Positions 33,376 through 45,021 of a stretch of 64,000 bases of DNA are shown here, one piece after another; position 1 is the stretch's first letter, and every line of letters begins with the position of its first letter. The translations under genes were made by a program, and so were the position numbers. This DNA comes from Sphaerolaimus hirsutus (lineage: Eukaryota; Nematoda; Chromadorea; Monhysterida; Sphaerolaimidae): NCBI GenBank assembly GCA_964036195.1, contig OZ038454.1, positions 25,158,315 to 25,222,314 on the forward strand, written 5' to 3'. Below the pieces are notes generated by a model that was not told where the DNA came from, made no database searches, and saw nothing but the letters and a program-made list of their open reading frames with translations.

Positions 33376-36300
33376 TCAGTATTCGAGAATACGCCACTCA
33401 TAATTCTGCGCCGTCTCGATGTGGTTGTTGTGTCCCTTGGGCATGGGTTTGTGCAGCTGGCAGTGGGCGGAGTCGGCGCCGTAGCTGAACGAGAAGCAGA
33501 AGCGGTTGGCGGCGCACTTGTGCTGGCAGCGCACCACCGACGCCACGCCCCACTCCTCCGACAGCACCAGCACGCTCCCTGTGGGGCAGTCCCAGACCCT
33601 GTAAAGTGTCAAATGTCATGCAAAGTGTCAAAAGTAATGGAAAATGCCCTGCGAATTGGCAACCGAGTTGCCATATTGCGGGGCATTTTCCATTACTTTG
33701 GACACTTTGCATGACATTTCACATTTTACAGGGCATTTTTCAGGGTCTGGGACTGCCACCTGACACCAGACGACGGTTGCGCAATGTTGTTACAGCCTGC
33801 AACAAGGGATCAAACAATTTTAGGGTGCAGTTTGCAAAAGTCAAATATTGCCCTCAGTCAGCTAACAAGCAGGAGTTATACAAGGGGGGGGGGTGTTTCG
33901 AGGGGGGGGGGGGGGTTGATCGAGGATGTACGGTAAATAAAAAACCCAAAATAAATTCCAAACCGAAGGAACGGACAACAAATTTTTTTATAAAAGCCTG
34001 ATCCTCCAGCTGGCACATGACCCATCGCGCAGTAGTAGTGTCCTCTACAATACCCTTCTCAATTTCTAAGGTTGTGGACAGTCGGCTGTATGGCCCGCCA
34101 GTTGGTTTAGCCCAAAGTGTCTGCGGCGAACAGGGTTGGCAAAATCTCAGGAAAAAAAATAAATAAAAAATAAAATGGAAAATTCAAAAAATAGAATGTA
34201 AAATTTATAAAAAATGTATAAAAATGCGAATTTTTGTACATTTTTTTGTAAAATTGTATAATAATTCATATTTTTGTAAAGCCCACGCTTTGTTAAGTGT
34301 CAAATAACATGTAAAATGTCATGCAAACTGTCAATTGTCATGACAAATATAAAGTCAGGTGTCAATTGTCATGACAAATATAACTTGGGCTACTCGGGCA
34401 ACATTACAGCCTACATTTTTCTGGGGGTAACACCATGGTAAATAACATCATGACGTCATAACCGCAGTCGGCCGGCAGTGAACTGCGGCTGTCTGGACCG
34501 GTTCAGAGTCGGGATGAAGTGTAATGCAGTGGGGAGTCGGTTGTCAGAATAAATTCCAACGCAGAACACATTTCTGTCGCGCAGTTATAAAAACGCGTAC
34601 TGCACAACACACGTTTCGTTGCGAAGACTTTGATTGGTTTTAGTGGATTGGAAGTGGTCGGAACATGTTCCAATGCACAAGAACATTGTTTCACAGTTTT
34701 TGCGTGACACAAGTTTGTAGTGCAGGTAGTCATGGAATGGTGCCATAGTGCTGGCACCATTTGGGGCTATTGTGCATGAGACAATGCTGGTGATGGAATT
34801 CCACCATTCCATCACCACCTGCACTACAAACTTGTGTCACGCAAAAACTGTGCAACAAGTTTCTCGTGCATTGGAACATGTTCCGACCACTTCCAATCCA
34901 CTAAAACCAGTCAAAACCTTTGCAACAAAACGTGTGTTGTGCAGTACGCGTTTTTAAAACTGCACAACAGAAATGTGTTCTGCGTTGGAATTTACCCTGA
35001 GCCGGGAGTCGGTGCATAAGTTTTCGGTTCAAATTAAGCACTCCAACAAAAATGACATTGTAAATATTGTACTTTTACTCATCAAATAAAATACTATAAG
35101 TAAATCAGATCAATCACAAATATCTCAAAATGAAAATAATAACTTTAATTATGGACACAATACAGGTTCGATATATCGAAAAAATGGTCGATATTTGATA
35201 TCGATATTCGATATTTTTTCAAAATTTTTGATATCGATATTTGATATTCGATATTTTTTCAAAATTTTTGATATCGATATATCGTTTGAACCCTAGGTAA
35301 AACGGAACAGATAAGCAAATATTTATATTATACTAACATTTTCATCGTGAGCCTCGAGCACCGGCGGTTCAGCGAAGTAGTCAAACCAGAACCAGCCCTT
35401 GTCCAGGTGCGGCGCCCCCGTGGTTTGATTGTGACGGTACAGACCGATTCTGCATTCATTTGCGTGAACGAATAGTTTAACGTATTACCTCGAATTACCC
35501 CCCTTGAATCAACCCACCCCCTTAAAATACCTTATTTTAATTTTGCGTTACCTGATTGCATGAACAGACACAACGAAACATTAAAATTAGTCCCCTGACG
35601 GAAAATTTTTATGGAAAATCATCACTTTTAAAAGAGTTAGTTCGATCCATCTGTGACCGCTGACGCTTTATTTTGATTACAATGAAGGTATTGATAAATA
35701 TATTTTCCATGAAAAATTTGAAACTTTTATCACGGTGAAAACTGGAATTTTTTCAAATGCGGATTAATCAACACAGTTGATTGATGGATCTAATTTAAAT
35801 TAAATGTGAATTTAAATTTACCTATGAAAGTTTAAATTTGAAAATTTGAAAACTAAAACACATATAAATATGTAGCATACAGATACAATATGCTGGTAGG
35901 CTGGGCTGTATTGTATGTCGCCTTGTGGCCATTTCAGCTTTCACAGAAGTCGCGGTGAAAACTAGTGTATGTAGGGAAATGCAGTAAATGCCTATCTATA
36001 GAATTGTCAAAATATTCACCTATAGTGACCGACTGACAAATCCGCGTTGGCAAGAGCCGTGCGCACCCTCCTGGGGCAGTCCCAGACCCTGTAAAATGTC
36101 CTGTAAAATGTCATGCAACGTGTCAAAAGTCATGGAAAATTCCCTGCAAAATGGCAACCGAGTTGCCTTTTTGCAGGGCATTTTCCAAGACTTTGCATGA
36201 CATTTGACATTTTACAGGGCATTTTACAGGATCTGGGAGTGCCCCCTGGTAATCACATGGGCCAAATGTCCTCCGGACAGCTGGGGACACACCTCCTCCC

Positions 36301-36636
36301 GGGACATCGCAATCAGATCTGCGTGGTTCCGACTCGGACCGTCGTCGCGCCACCGGGGGGCAGTCCCAGACCCAGTGAAATGCCAAGTAAAATGGCAAAT
36401 GTCATGCAAAGTGTGAAAAAGCATGTAAAACGTGTTTGTCATTTTACAGGGAATTTTACATGACTTTAGACACTTTGCATGACATTTGACATTTTACAAG
36501 ACAATTTACAGGGTCTGGGACTGGCACCAGCACGACCCATCCATATACATCTTTTGGCCGCTCAGCGCCAAACAGGCCGCCTCCAGTGGTGTGCTTCCAT
36601 GAATGAATATGTTTGGATTGCCGCACGCGAGCCATA
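33376..36636 (-). CDS. C-type lectin + PAN/Apple gene, copy B (seven exons)
   Basis: Exons in transcript order: 36528-36636, 36246-36353, 36020-36070, 35338-35449, 33998-34120, 33760-33796, 33376-33578, ending EWRILEY and TGA. All junctions keep one frame. Exons 1 to 5 make a C-type lectin domain: EEVCPQLSGGHLAHV, then HYRIGLYR, GWFWFDYFAEPP, LWAKPTGGPYSRL and RWVMCQLEDQ. Exons 6 and 7 make a short PAN/Apple-like module with the spaced cysteines RCQHKCAANRFCFSFSY and HCQLHK. Such proteins are usually secreted or surface bound; the target is unknown. Introns 1, 2 and 6 are introner-like foldbacks. Intron 5 seems to use a GC donor (CAG|GC); exon 2 ends at GG instead of GT. The first visible exon begins after an acceptor, so the 5' end with a signal peptide is missing or lies further up. 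With two weak splice sites it could be a young pseudogene, but no exon contains a stop. Confidence 0.7.
33579..33759 (-). mobile_element. Introner-like foldback, exactly intron 6 of copy B
   Basis: Minus strand: exon ends GTGTCAG, intron begins GTGGCAGTCCCAGACCCTG and ends GGGTCTGGGACTGCCCCACAG (21 bases, last three the acceptor), and exon 7 resumes GGAGCGTG. The two intron ends are inverted repeats of each other and the 181 bp between fold on GGCAACCGAGTTGCC. Removing it joins the frame LVS-GSVLVL without change. CAG stands on both sides of the element, as a 3-bp target duplication would. Confidence 0.8.
34500..35035. repeat. Foldback in intron 4 of copy B
   Basis: Two arms of about 230 bp (AAACGCGTACTGCACAACAC and inverse, TGTTCCAATGCACAAG and inverse, GACACAAGTTTGTAGTGCAG and inverse) around a short centre at about 34770. 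Copy A has the same foldback split by the 9.9-kb insertion. Non-coding. Confidence 0.7.
35165..35296. repeat. (GATATC)n member of the GTTTGAACCCTA family
   Basis: Repeats of TTTGATATCGATATTCGATA end in ATCGTTTGAACCCTA, the same right end as the (GGGATC)n and (GGGACC)n elements. The left end (AGGTTCGATA) is shortened. Copy A lacks it at the matching place (about 11070). Confidence 0.6.
36071..36245 (-). mobile_element. Introner-like foldback forming intron 2 of copy B
   Basis: 175-bp hairpin, subfamily with the GGCAACCGAGTTGCC centre. Acceptor at its end is CTGCCCCAG; the donor side reads GGGGCACTCCC, lacking GT. Collinear with 15002-15191 in copy A. Confidence 0.7.
36354..36527 (-). mobile_element. 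Introner-like foldback forming intron 1 of copy B
   Basis: Donor GTGCCAGTCCCAGACCC is the element end; the other end is GGGTCTGGGACTGCCCCCCG. 174 bp, subfamily with the AAACGTGTTTGTC centre. Collinear with 15300-15491 in copy A. Confidence 0.65.
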
Positions 36637-37324
36637 CTGCGTGTACGAGTCTTTTTGGACGAAACTACAAAACAAATGCCCTCAGTTTTGTACGCATGTC
36701 CGTCTTGTCAGTATGTCTTGGTTTCTCTTATCTACAGAACATGTCACGTAAACTGCTCCCGACTCAGGTTCGCCACTTGAATTACTTTTTTTTGCGCACT
36801 ACATTACTTTATTTATGGGGGTGTAAGAAGCCAAAGTTTAGGAAAATGTAGACCACATCCCCTCTGGTACATCAGCGTTATAACCCCTCGAAATACCCCC
36901 CTCTAAATTTCCACTATGAAAAAATAAACCCCCCTGGGGGTATTTCGAGGAAATCCGGTAATCATATTTTCCTCAAAAGCACCTATTCTTCAAAAGCACC
37001 TAAACTCGATTTTTAAGTATTTTTTCTAGGGGTGCAATAAAAATTCGAAAAGTCCTAAAAAAGTCGAAAATTCAAAAACGTTTTCAAATTTTCGAATCTT
37101 TTTTTGCCATCTTTACTCATCACACCCACATTTACCCTGCGTTGGTCAATGTTTTTTATCACATATTGTCACATATTCGGTGTGGGTAAAAAATGTGAAC
37201 TAACATATCAGGTTTGTGGCAGCATTTAGAATCGTCATTGTTACACTGCTCGGCTACACAAACTTTGTTTTATTTTGCACAGTTAGGTAATTAGAAAAAC
37301 ATCACATAAACCTAAAGTCGTATT

Positions 37325-39239
37325 TAGCATTCAAAAAATAACCCGTGATTTATATTTTCAAAAATCACAATAAATATAAATAACCTGTGATTTATATATA
37401 TTTATATTTTTTCCAAATTCTGAGTGATATATTTATATATATTTTTTAAATTTGAAAAAAAATCACTGAGAAAATCACTCATAAGCATTGTGGTGCAATT
37501 ATATTGTGGTGCAATTATTGCACTTTATGACTAAAACATGTAATCTGTGCAAGATAATATTTGCGAGTGATTTTCTCCAGAAAATCTCTCTGTTCATGCA
37601 GAGCATTATTGGGTTAAAATTGTATTTGAAGCAGGTAAATATTGTGCCTACACACTAGTTTTCACCCTGACTTTTTTGAAAACTGAAATGGCCAAAAATG
37701 GTGACATGTTTCCATCAAGTTTTCCACTACTGAAAGCTATATACAGGGTGGTGCACATCAGGTGCACGGTTTCAATCTGCTCTCAACAAGTCAATTTTAA
37801 ATGAAACCTGTTCAAATTTGGTATGGCAGTAGATAAATGCACCCCATTCAGTATGTTAAGAGCAGGTATTCATATAGCAAGATTTTTATGTCGGAACATG
37901 TAGCACATTGAATGGATGTTTTCCTTTGGAGTTATGTGAAGGAGAAGGTCCACAGTCCACAGTTGCCTAAAATGATGGACATTGAGCAGTTGAAGCATCT
38001 GATGGTCCAGCAGTTCAATGAAATTTTGCCTAGCATGCATGTGAATGTTGTGGGTGAAATGCTAAATCATTTGGGTATTGTCATATTGTGATAATGGCAG
38101 TGGTTCTGTGGAGTGGTTCTTTCATATGGTTTGATGTATGTGAAAATTTAGCAAATATGAATGTGTGCCCTTCACATACTAAATGGGGCACATTTATCTA
38201 CTGATATACCAAATTTCAGCACTTTTCATTAAAAATTGACATGTTGGGAGCAGATTGAAACTGTGCATCTGACATGCACCACCTGGTATGTTCAGTTTTC
38301 ACAAATGGCATGAATTTTGGTGTGTGGTGTTGGCAAATCACTAGTTTGATTACAACTCAAACTCAAATGATGACAAATGGTGACATCACCATCAATTAGT
38401 TTTCATTTTGTATGTGACAAAAATGTAAACTGTTTTAGTAATTTTTTATTTATGTCATCCTGCTATGAATTCTATGGTTATCTTTTAGGTATAAAGCATC
38501 TCTCTATCTTATAACATACTTTTTCTGAAATAAAACATGATTTTGAATCAAAAAATACCAATTTGATGTGATCAAAATTTATCTACAGTAATTGAAAGCT
38601 CAGTTTACCATTTTTGAAAATGCTTGGTGACATGCACCAATGTGAGCTGTTTTCAAATATGGGGAACAATTGTGGAAAACTGTCACTATGGTGTCACCAG
38701 TGCCACTACTGTCATTACAATGTTGCCAAAATGTAGCCATGTGTCCAAAAATGACTTTTCACAGCACATCACCATTGAAAAAGTGCTGAGCATGAGCACC
38801 TATTTAGTCAAACATCCATTGCCACAACCAGACGCTATAGGTTGAGTGCTAAATATTTGCAGTGCAACATATTTTTGAAGTTTTCATTGAGGTTGAACTG
38901 AAGGTTGAATTTTTCTGTGATATTTACTTGATGTTTTCACTTGTAAAATATTGTATAACTGAATACTGCTTGTGGAATGATAATAAATGGACTGTGGTAT
39001 ATTAGAGTACATTTTTTGTGCTTGCAAATGGTAAATAAAGCCCAGAATATTGCTTGAAATTGGAATAAAGCGCAAGTGATTTTTTTGAGATTTTTTTTGA
39101 ACTTAGAGTTATTTTTTCAGTAATTTAATTATATTTTTTGGAGACCTAGAGTGATTTATATATATTTATATTTTTTCCAATATTGGAGTGATATATTTAT
39201 ATATATTTTCCAAAAAATCAGTGATTTTTTCGAATGCTA
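37325..39239. mobile_element. hAT-like element, TAGCATTC family, 1.9 kb
   Basis: Ends TAGCATTCAAAAAAT and the right end TTTTTTCGAATGCTA, with flanks gtcgtatt and gtcatatt (7 of 8); copy A has the empty site near 17595-17605. Both ends carry ATATATTTATAT blocks. Inside, a piece near 37760-38280 is again an inverted pair (caatctgctctcaacaagtc). No transposase frame. Confidence 0.75.
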
Positions 39240-39569
39240 GTCATATTACATAATCGTCCAAATATCTGCTTGAAAGGTATACCTCCGTAGGGGATCAATT
39301 CAAGATATTTAATACAGTTACTGAGTTAGAAACACATACAGTACTTCGTCTAATAGAATAGCACCATTCTATTTTTTTATCTTTTTTTTTCACCTGCCGC
39401 TCTATTGGCCCTACACATACTAGTTTTCACTGTGAAAACTGAAATGGCGACATGGCGACATTCAGCCTACTTGTTTTGAATGCAATATGTGTTTTAGTTT
39501 TGAAATTTTCAAATTTTAACTTTCATTAATTTAAACTCTAATTTAAATCAAACCAAATCATTCAACTGT

Positions 39570-39985
39570 TGTAGGGTTCGTAGGCAGCGGTGATTGGCTG
39601 CAGGCTATTTTCTGTGTTTTTTGTATTTTTCATATTTTTGTGAAGTTTCGAAAAGTTGGTAGGTCTCGTAGGGTTTTTCCTTGATTTTAAGGAAATGTTG
39701 GCGCGCATATAAATAGCACCCGTGATTTTGAATCGCCACTTGTGTTTCGTAACTTTGGCAGCGTGTGTAAAAAGTAAAAAGGAAAAGTTCAACTTTTGGC
39801 TTGTTTTTGACACTCTTGCACTTGAAACGTTCACTTGACGCCATGTCATGGCGCCGTGTGTCTTTGGGTAAGTTGGAATAGGTCTGAGAGTCGGTTCTGG
39901 TCACTTGTTGTTGGGGTTTTGGCCAAGTGCCAACTTGTCAGTGTCTTTTTGGTATCCGCAGTCGTTCTCTGTGGTGTTTGCTACA
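39570..39985 (+). repeat. 5' LTR, 416 bp
   Basis: Begins TGTAGGGTTCG and ends TTTGCTACA, so TGTAG..CTACA are inverted ends. It carries tataaatagcacc near 39710 as a likely TATA box for the element's promoter. Confidence 0.9.
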
Positions 39986-39989
39986 GAAG

Positions 39990-40009
39990 TGGAGGTCTCA
40001 CCGAGATTC
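39990..40009 (+). promoter_or_regulatory. Primer-binding site, tRNA-Gln type
   Basis: TGGAGGTCTCACCGAGATTC, four bases after the LTR, is complementary to the 3' part of a tRNA-Gln-like acceptor arm (CTCGGTGAGACCT plus CCA). The U at the discriminator position fits tRNA-Gln. Confidence 0.7.
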
Positions 40010-40200
40010 GTATTTCGTCCGGTTGCAGGAGTTGTCGAGTCTCATGCGGGTCAACTTTTTCGAAACCCGGATCTACGTGTCGCTGGCGTGCGTGTTGGCA
40101 TCGAAGCGCCGCCTATCGGGCATATGCATTTTGGCCGCGTGCAACCGGGTCGCGAGCGGTACGTTTGATTTGCTTTGAGTGTTTTTTGAGTTGAGAAAAA

Positions 40201-42060
40201 TGGCTGGGTCCGATAGCACGGTTCCGAGTAAGTTGCGCCTCCCCGCTGCCACATTGCGTCGCCGCGTCACGCTTAATGATGCGCTTTTAGCTACTGTGCG
40301 CGAGGATGCGACTCTAACGGGTACTATGTTGAGTTTTTTTCGAACAAATGGGAAATTTGATTCACGTGAAATGGTTACAAAAAAAGGGTTTATCGACCGG
40401 GAGGGGTGAGGAAATTGACAGGGTTTTTTCGACAGTTGTTAGCTAGTCAGCGGCGTGATTTAGTTGAACGTGAGGAAGCTGAGCGCCGCGCGGCTGGCCG
40501 GGACATTTGCCCGCGGCATGATTCACTGGACGATTTTCCACCTGAACCCATGGCTCGTGGCGAGTCCGTCGACCGCGATGGTCCGTTGTGCCCGATCCAG
40601 GAGGCGGAGTCGGAAGCCGCCTCGGTGAGTTCACAGCGTTCGTCTTTGGGGATATTAGAGGAACCGGCGGGGTACTTAGCCGGGTTGGCGTTGGCGTTAG
40701 ACTGACTGAGTGAAATTATGCAGGGGGGAGTTGATAAAGTCAATTGGGGTGAACAGCGCGCCGAATGTCGTTTTCGGGAAATTGAAAAGAAGATAGATAA
40801 CCTGGCAGTTTGCCCAGAGAAAAACGAGGCTGGGTATAAGGAAAAGAGGTTTCCGAAGGTGGTTCTAGCGGGGTCAGAGGGAAATACCGGGGCGGAAATG
40901 GGTAAAGGGGTTGGGGGTTGGCGCGGTGCCAACCTGTACCGTAGCCAAGAGTATGTGTCGTATGAATTGCTTCCAGATGAGCGGGGGACAAATCAAAAAG
41001 CAGGTTCTATTCCTGAACCCGGCATGCATTACAGTATATCCCGTACACAGATGAATTGCCTGCTGGACGGTCTGGAGAGTTATGACGCCACCGGTGGAAT
41101 CCCACAGTTGAACACTTGGGAAGATTACGCTCGGACCGCGGAAACGCAGGTACATCCCAGTCAGAGGTCGGTTTTTTGGCGGTTGTTGTTTGGGGCAAAG
41201 TTGAAAGGAAAAGCAGGGTGATTTGTTAAAGTCGATAAAGCATATCGACCAGGATAAGCCTGATTTAGTTTTTGAGCAGTTGCGACAATTCATTGAGGGG
41301 CAGCGGGAACGCATGCGCGAAAGTGTTTTATTCCACAATGCATGGCAACGCGCTGTTGAATCAGTACTCCAGTACCATAATCATTTGAGGGAATGTATGC
41401 CCGACGCTCTCATTGCGTCGGATTGCAATGTCCGCCAAACACTGGGAATGAAAATACTAGGATCATTGGACAAGCAGATTTTGTATGAGCTGCATGTTTT
41501 GGATAGGGTGTGGGAAGACTTAAGGCACTCAGACAAACCGCTGATATTGTTGATTGGCATTTTAGACCGCATGCGGGATGAATTTTTGCAAAAAAGGCCC
41601 GGTGGGGGGGTAGCGCGTAATGCAAACATTCCTATGGGTGGGCGTTTTCAACCTAATAATTGACAAACGTTTCAGCCGACCCGAGCATTGAGCAGCTGGC
41701 CGCCCGCTGGCACTCCCGTCGAACGGAATGGGTACCCGCTGTGCCGCGACCCGGAACACTGTGGCCGGATACTGTACCATCACCCGGCAAATTGTTGGTT
41801 TAACCCGAACGGAAATGCATTCCGCCCGGACATGTTGAAACAAGGTCCTGGAAACGGCGCAAACAATAGTGGGACAAATCCCCGCGCAGGGGGATCTGGG
41901 CCCGGCGCATATCCCCATCTTGGAATGCAACAAAATCCCGCCTTTTTGCAGTGAAAGTCGACTCAATATTGACAAGCGTGAGCTGCGATCGAAACCGACA
42001 ATCGTGGACTGTACCGGTCGGAACAGGAGGGCGGAGCTTGTGAGCCTGAAGAAGACCAGT
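40201..42060 (+). CDS. gag: gypsy Gag (interrupted)
   Basis: Reading runs from an ATG at 40201 in three successive frames (40201-40409, 40406-41221, 41223 onward). It has an Arg/Glu-rich first part and a helical middle (LRQFIEGQRERMRESVLFHN, with ALIASDCNVRQTLGMKI) like a capsid. Near the end is a knuckle-like CRDPEHCGRILYHHPANC followed by a Gly/Asn-rich tail. All in-frame stops (40703, 41661, 41952, 41970, 41979) are TGA. Gag forms the particle that holds the element RNA. Confidence 0.65.
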
Positions 42061-42068
42061 GGAAAGAG

Positions 42069-42722
42069 ATGGTGAGTGGAGGATTGGAAAAAGATCGGGT
42101 TGGGGATTACGTGAACCGATTAGCGGCACTCGAAGGAGTGCCCCAGGTGGGGTGTCCAAACCGTGTGGTGTGTACTGAGCGATATGAAAATGCGAATGCC
42201 GCGAACGCGGTACGGTTAGGCCCAGGCCCGCACAGTGGGAAAGTGCTGCCCAAAAATGTGGTTACGGTCACTCCCGAAGATGAAGTCATTCCTGGAAGGT
42301 TGCCAAGTTGTTTACCAACAGCACATGTAGGCATGTTCAAGTTAACTGTGCCGGTTCCTTTGGACACCGGTTCTAGTTGTAGCATTTGCCCACTGTCTTT
42401 GCTAAGAGCTTTGTGGAATTGGGTCGGAATGGATCCAAAAGTCGAAATGAAAAAGTTCAAATTGGCGGAAAATGGCAATAAGTTAAATACGGTCAGGAGT
42501 GAAATCAGTAGTGGGGATATCACTTTCTATCCTATGCGACTCGAGCACGTTAGTCCACTAGATGGGGAAACTTATCAGGTAACCGCCGCAGTGATGGTAA
42601 TTAACGATGGAAAACCGGGGTCGGGTTTTGGAAAGGAATTTTTACTGGGAACTGACTTATTGGCCCCGCTCCATTGCCATCGCAATGTTCATATTAGATT
42701 ATCATTGGACTCGAACATGTGA
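42069..42722 (+). CDS. pro: gypsy aspartic protease
   Basis: In the frame of late gag. It has the catalytic motif PLDTGSSCSICPLSLLRALW, a flap-like part and FLLGTDLLAPLHCHR, which fits the second conserved loop of retropepsins. It ends at TGA 42720 where the RT frame takes over in +1. It cleaves Gag and Pol inside the particle. Confidence 0.8.
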   Translation: MVSGGLEKDRVGDYVNRLAALEGVPQVGCPNRVVCTERYENANAANAVRLGPGPHSGKVLPKNVVTVTPEDEVIPGRLPSCLPTAHVGMFKLTVPVPLDTGSSCSICPLSLLRALWNWVGMDPKVEMKKFKLAENGNKLNTVRSEISSGDITFYPMRLEHVSPLDGETYQVTAAVMVINDGKPGSGFGKEFLLGTDLLAPLHCHRNVHIRLSLDSNM

Positions 42723-45021
42723 AAATCATTTTGACCCCGCAGGTTCAAGCAGTGTGAAGCCACCACACACGAGTCTACCGTATGCCAGCGTCGCACGCCG
42801 AGCCGAATATTTGCAGCGCACGGAAATGACGCTTGGCGAAAAGCGCTCAAACATCGCCGGAAAAGGTTTGGGGGCGCTGGAAAAGTTTAGGTTGGTGAGT
42901 AGTGGGAACTATGTCATTGAGGGCGGGGCGTCTAGAGTTATGACATTAAAGTGTGCTGATAGGGCGGTGGTATTGGAAAAATGTGGAGTGGAAAATGTCG
43001 GAAAAAATGCTGTTTGGATGATTGACAGTTCACCCACGTTTGGGGCAGAAAATTGTAACGAAAATAGCTTCCTGGAAAATCTACAAGTAATGGGCACCGC
43101 GGTGGAGGAGGAGATGCCGATTCAAACAGCATTTTCTGTCGTCGTCACAAATCATTCGGCGGAAAAAGTGCATGTAAAAAGAGGGACAAAAATCGCAGAA
43201 ATTTCGCCGGTTTCTGGCTTGTGGAGGGCTACGTCGTGTGGTGCCGTCGTTTTGCCCGACGCGCCCGCGCCGAGTGACCCGACTTTCAATGTGGCGCCAA
43301 ATGTGGAGCGGGCAAGGAACATCCTGGATATGCTGCCAAAGGAGGAATGGAAAAACGTGCCAACGGAAGTCTTGGAACAGTTCCAAGGGTTAGTTGGAAA
43401 GTTTCACGACATTTTCTCGCTCAGCGAGGAGGAAATAGGTTGCACACCACTGTTGAAGCACAAAATTGACATTGTGCCCGACGCGATCCCTGTGAAGGTG
43501 AAACCGCGATATGAATCGCCTAGTCGTCGGGAAATTGTGCAGCGCACCATCAAGAAGTGGGAAAAATTAGGAATTATTGAAAAATGTGACAGCCCCTGGG
43601 GATTACCATTAGTCGTTGCGAAACGGGAAGATGGTAGGCCGCGGGTATGCGTAGATAGTCAGTTTTTGAATGAGGTCACAGTGAAATCCGCGTATGCGTT
43701 GCCACGCATTGCCAATTTAGTGCAGGAACTGGGGGGAAAAGTGATTTTTAGCTCCATTGACATTCGAGATGCGTACCACCACGTTGAGATCGCGTCGAGC
43801 GCGGAAAAAGATTTAGTTTCATTTGTGTGTAGCGAAGGGTTGTTCCGGTGCAATAGGCTCAGTTTTGGCCTCTGCAACGCTCCGGCAACTTTCCAACGTC
43901 TCATGAACCTGGTAATGTTGAAATTAAATACGGATCCCCGGTCCCCGTGGTGCCACTGTTATCTCGATGACATTTTGCTGAGTTTGAAACATTGGGAAGA
44001 GCACCTGAAACACATTGAGTACGTGTTTTGTAGGCTAAGGTGGGCGGATTTGAAAATAAATCCAATAAAAACGAAGTTTTGGCGCACCCATTTGGACTAT
44101 CTGGGGTTTGAAGTGCAGCCTGGGGGAATTCACCCTAAATTATCAAAAATCAGCGCCATTATGGAACAACCAAATCCCGCTACCAAGTCCGAGTTGCGGA
44201 TGTGGTTAGGTCAGGTGCAATATTTCAGTCAATTTGTTGAGAAATGGCTTCAGTTGAGTGCACCTTTGTATGAGCATTTGAAGGGGCATGTGCCAAAGAA
44301 GGATAAGACACCCGTTGAATTTTCGACCCACGAGCTTCAATGCATCGATAAAATTAAGGCTTCCTTGTGTCAACGCCCAATTTTATATTTGCCCAGGTAC
44401 GACCGGCCGTTCTACCTTGAAACCGATGCCAGCGACCACGGCCTCGGCATCATGTGCGCGCAGTTCCAGGACGATGGCAGCTACAAACCTGTCGCTTATG
44501 TGAGTAAGAAATTGGGTGCGGGAATGGAGGGCTGGTCGATTCCACAGCTGGAAGCACTAGCCGTTTCTTTTGGGATTATGAGATTGTCGGACATTTTGGA
44601 TGGAATGGACATCGTGATACGGACAGATTGCCGGGCGCTAGTGGATACTTTGCAAAAGAAAGAAAAGTCGAAATTAACACAGTGGAGTATTTACAAGAAA
44701 ACGCAAAAAGTGCGTATTGAGTTTAAAAAGGGGACGGATAACACGTTCACTGATGGATTAAGTCGGATGCCAGTCGATAGTGAGAAAGATAATGACGTGC
44801 TAGAACGTGCAAAATTGCTGTTGGGTGAAACTCATGCTGCGATTGCAGAAAACGTTGCCGAAATCGCATCCGCCGCTGGTCCCGCCGTCGACTGCATCGA
44901 ACGGCCAGTGCAGCAGTCGATAGATCCAGATTTGGTCGATATTGTGAAGAATTTGGACACTCAGGATGATGCCAAGGTATGTATGTGTGGGAATGTTTTA
45001 ATGTACAAAGGGGTAGAGTGA
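42720..45021 (+). CDS. pol: gypsy reverse transcriptase and RNase H
   Basis: A long intact frame (open back to 42607). The RT has KREDGRPRVCVDSQFLNEV, the FGLCNAPATFQRLM block, and the catalytic YLDDILLSL; YLGFEVQPGGIHP follows. RNase H: YLETDASDHGLGIM, VAYVSKKL, QLEALAVSF, IRTDCRALVDTL and a final DGLSRMP. All catalytic acidic residues expected are present. It ends with TGA 45019, and the same frame continues directly into integrase. Confidence 0.9.

Noticed and set aside
39835-40194. 119-codon frame overlapping the end of the 5' LTR
   Set aside because: It spans LTR and primer site, a non-coding part of the element; the Gag start at 40201 is more sensible.
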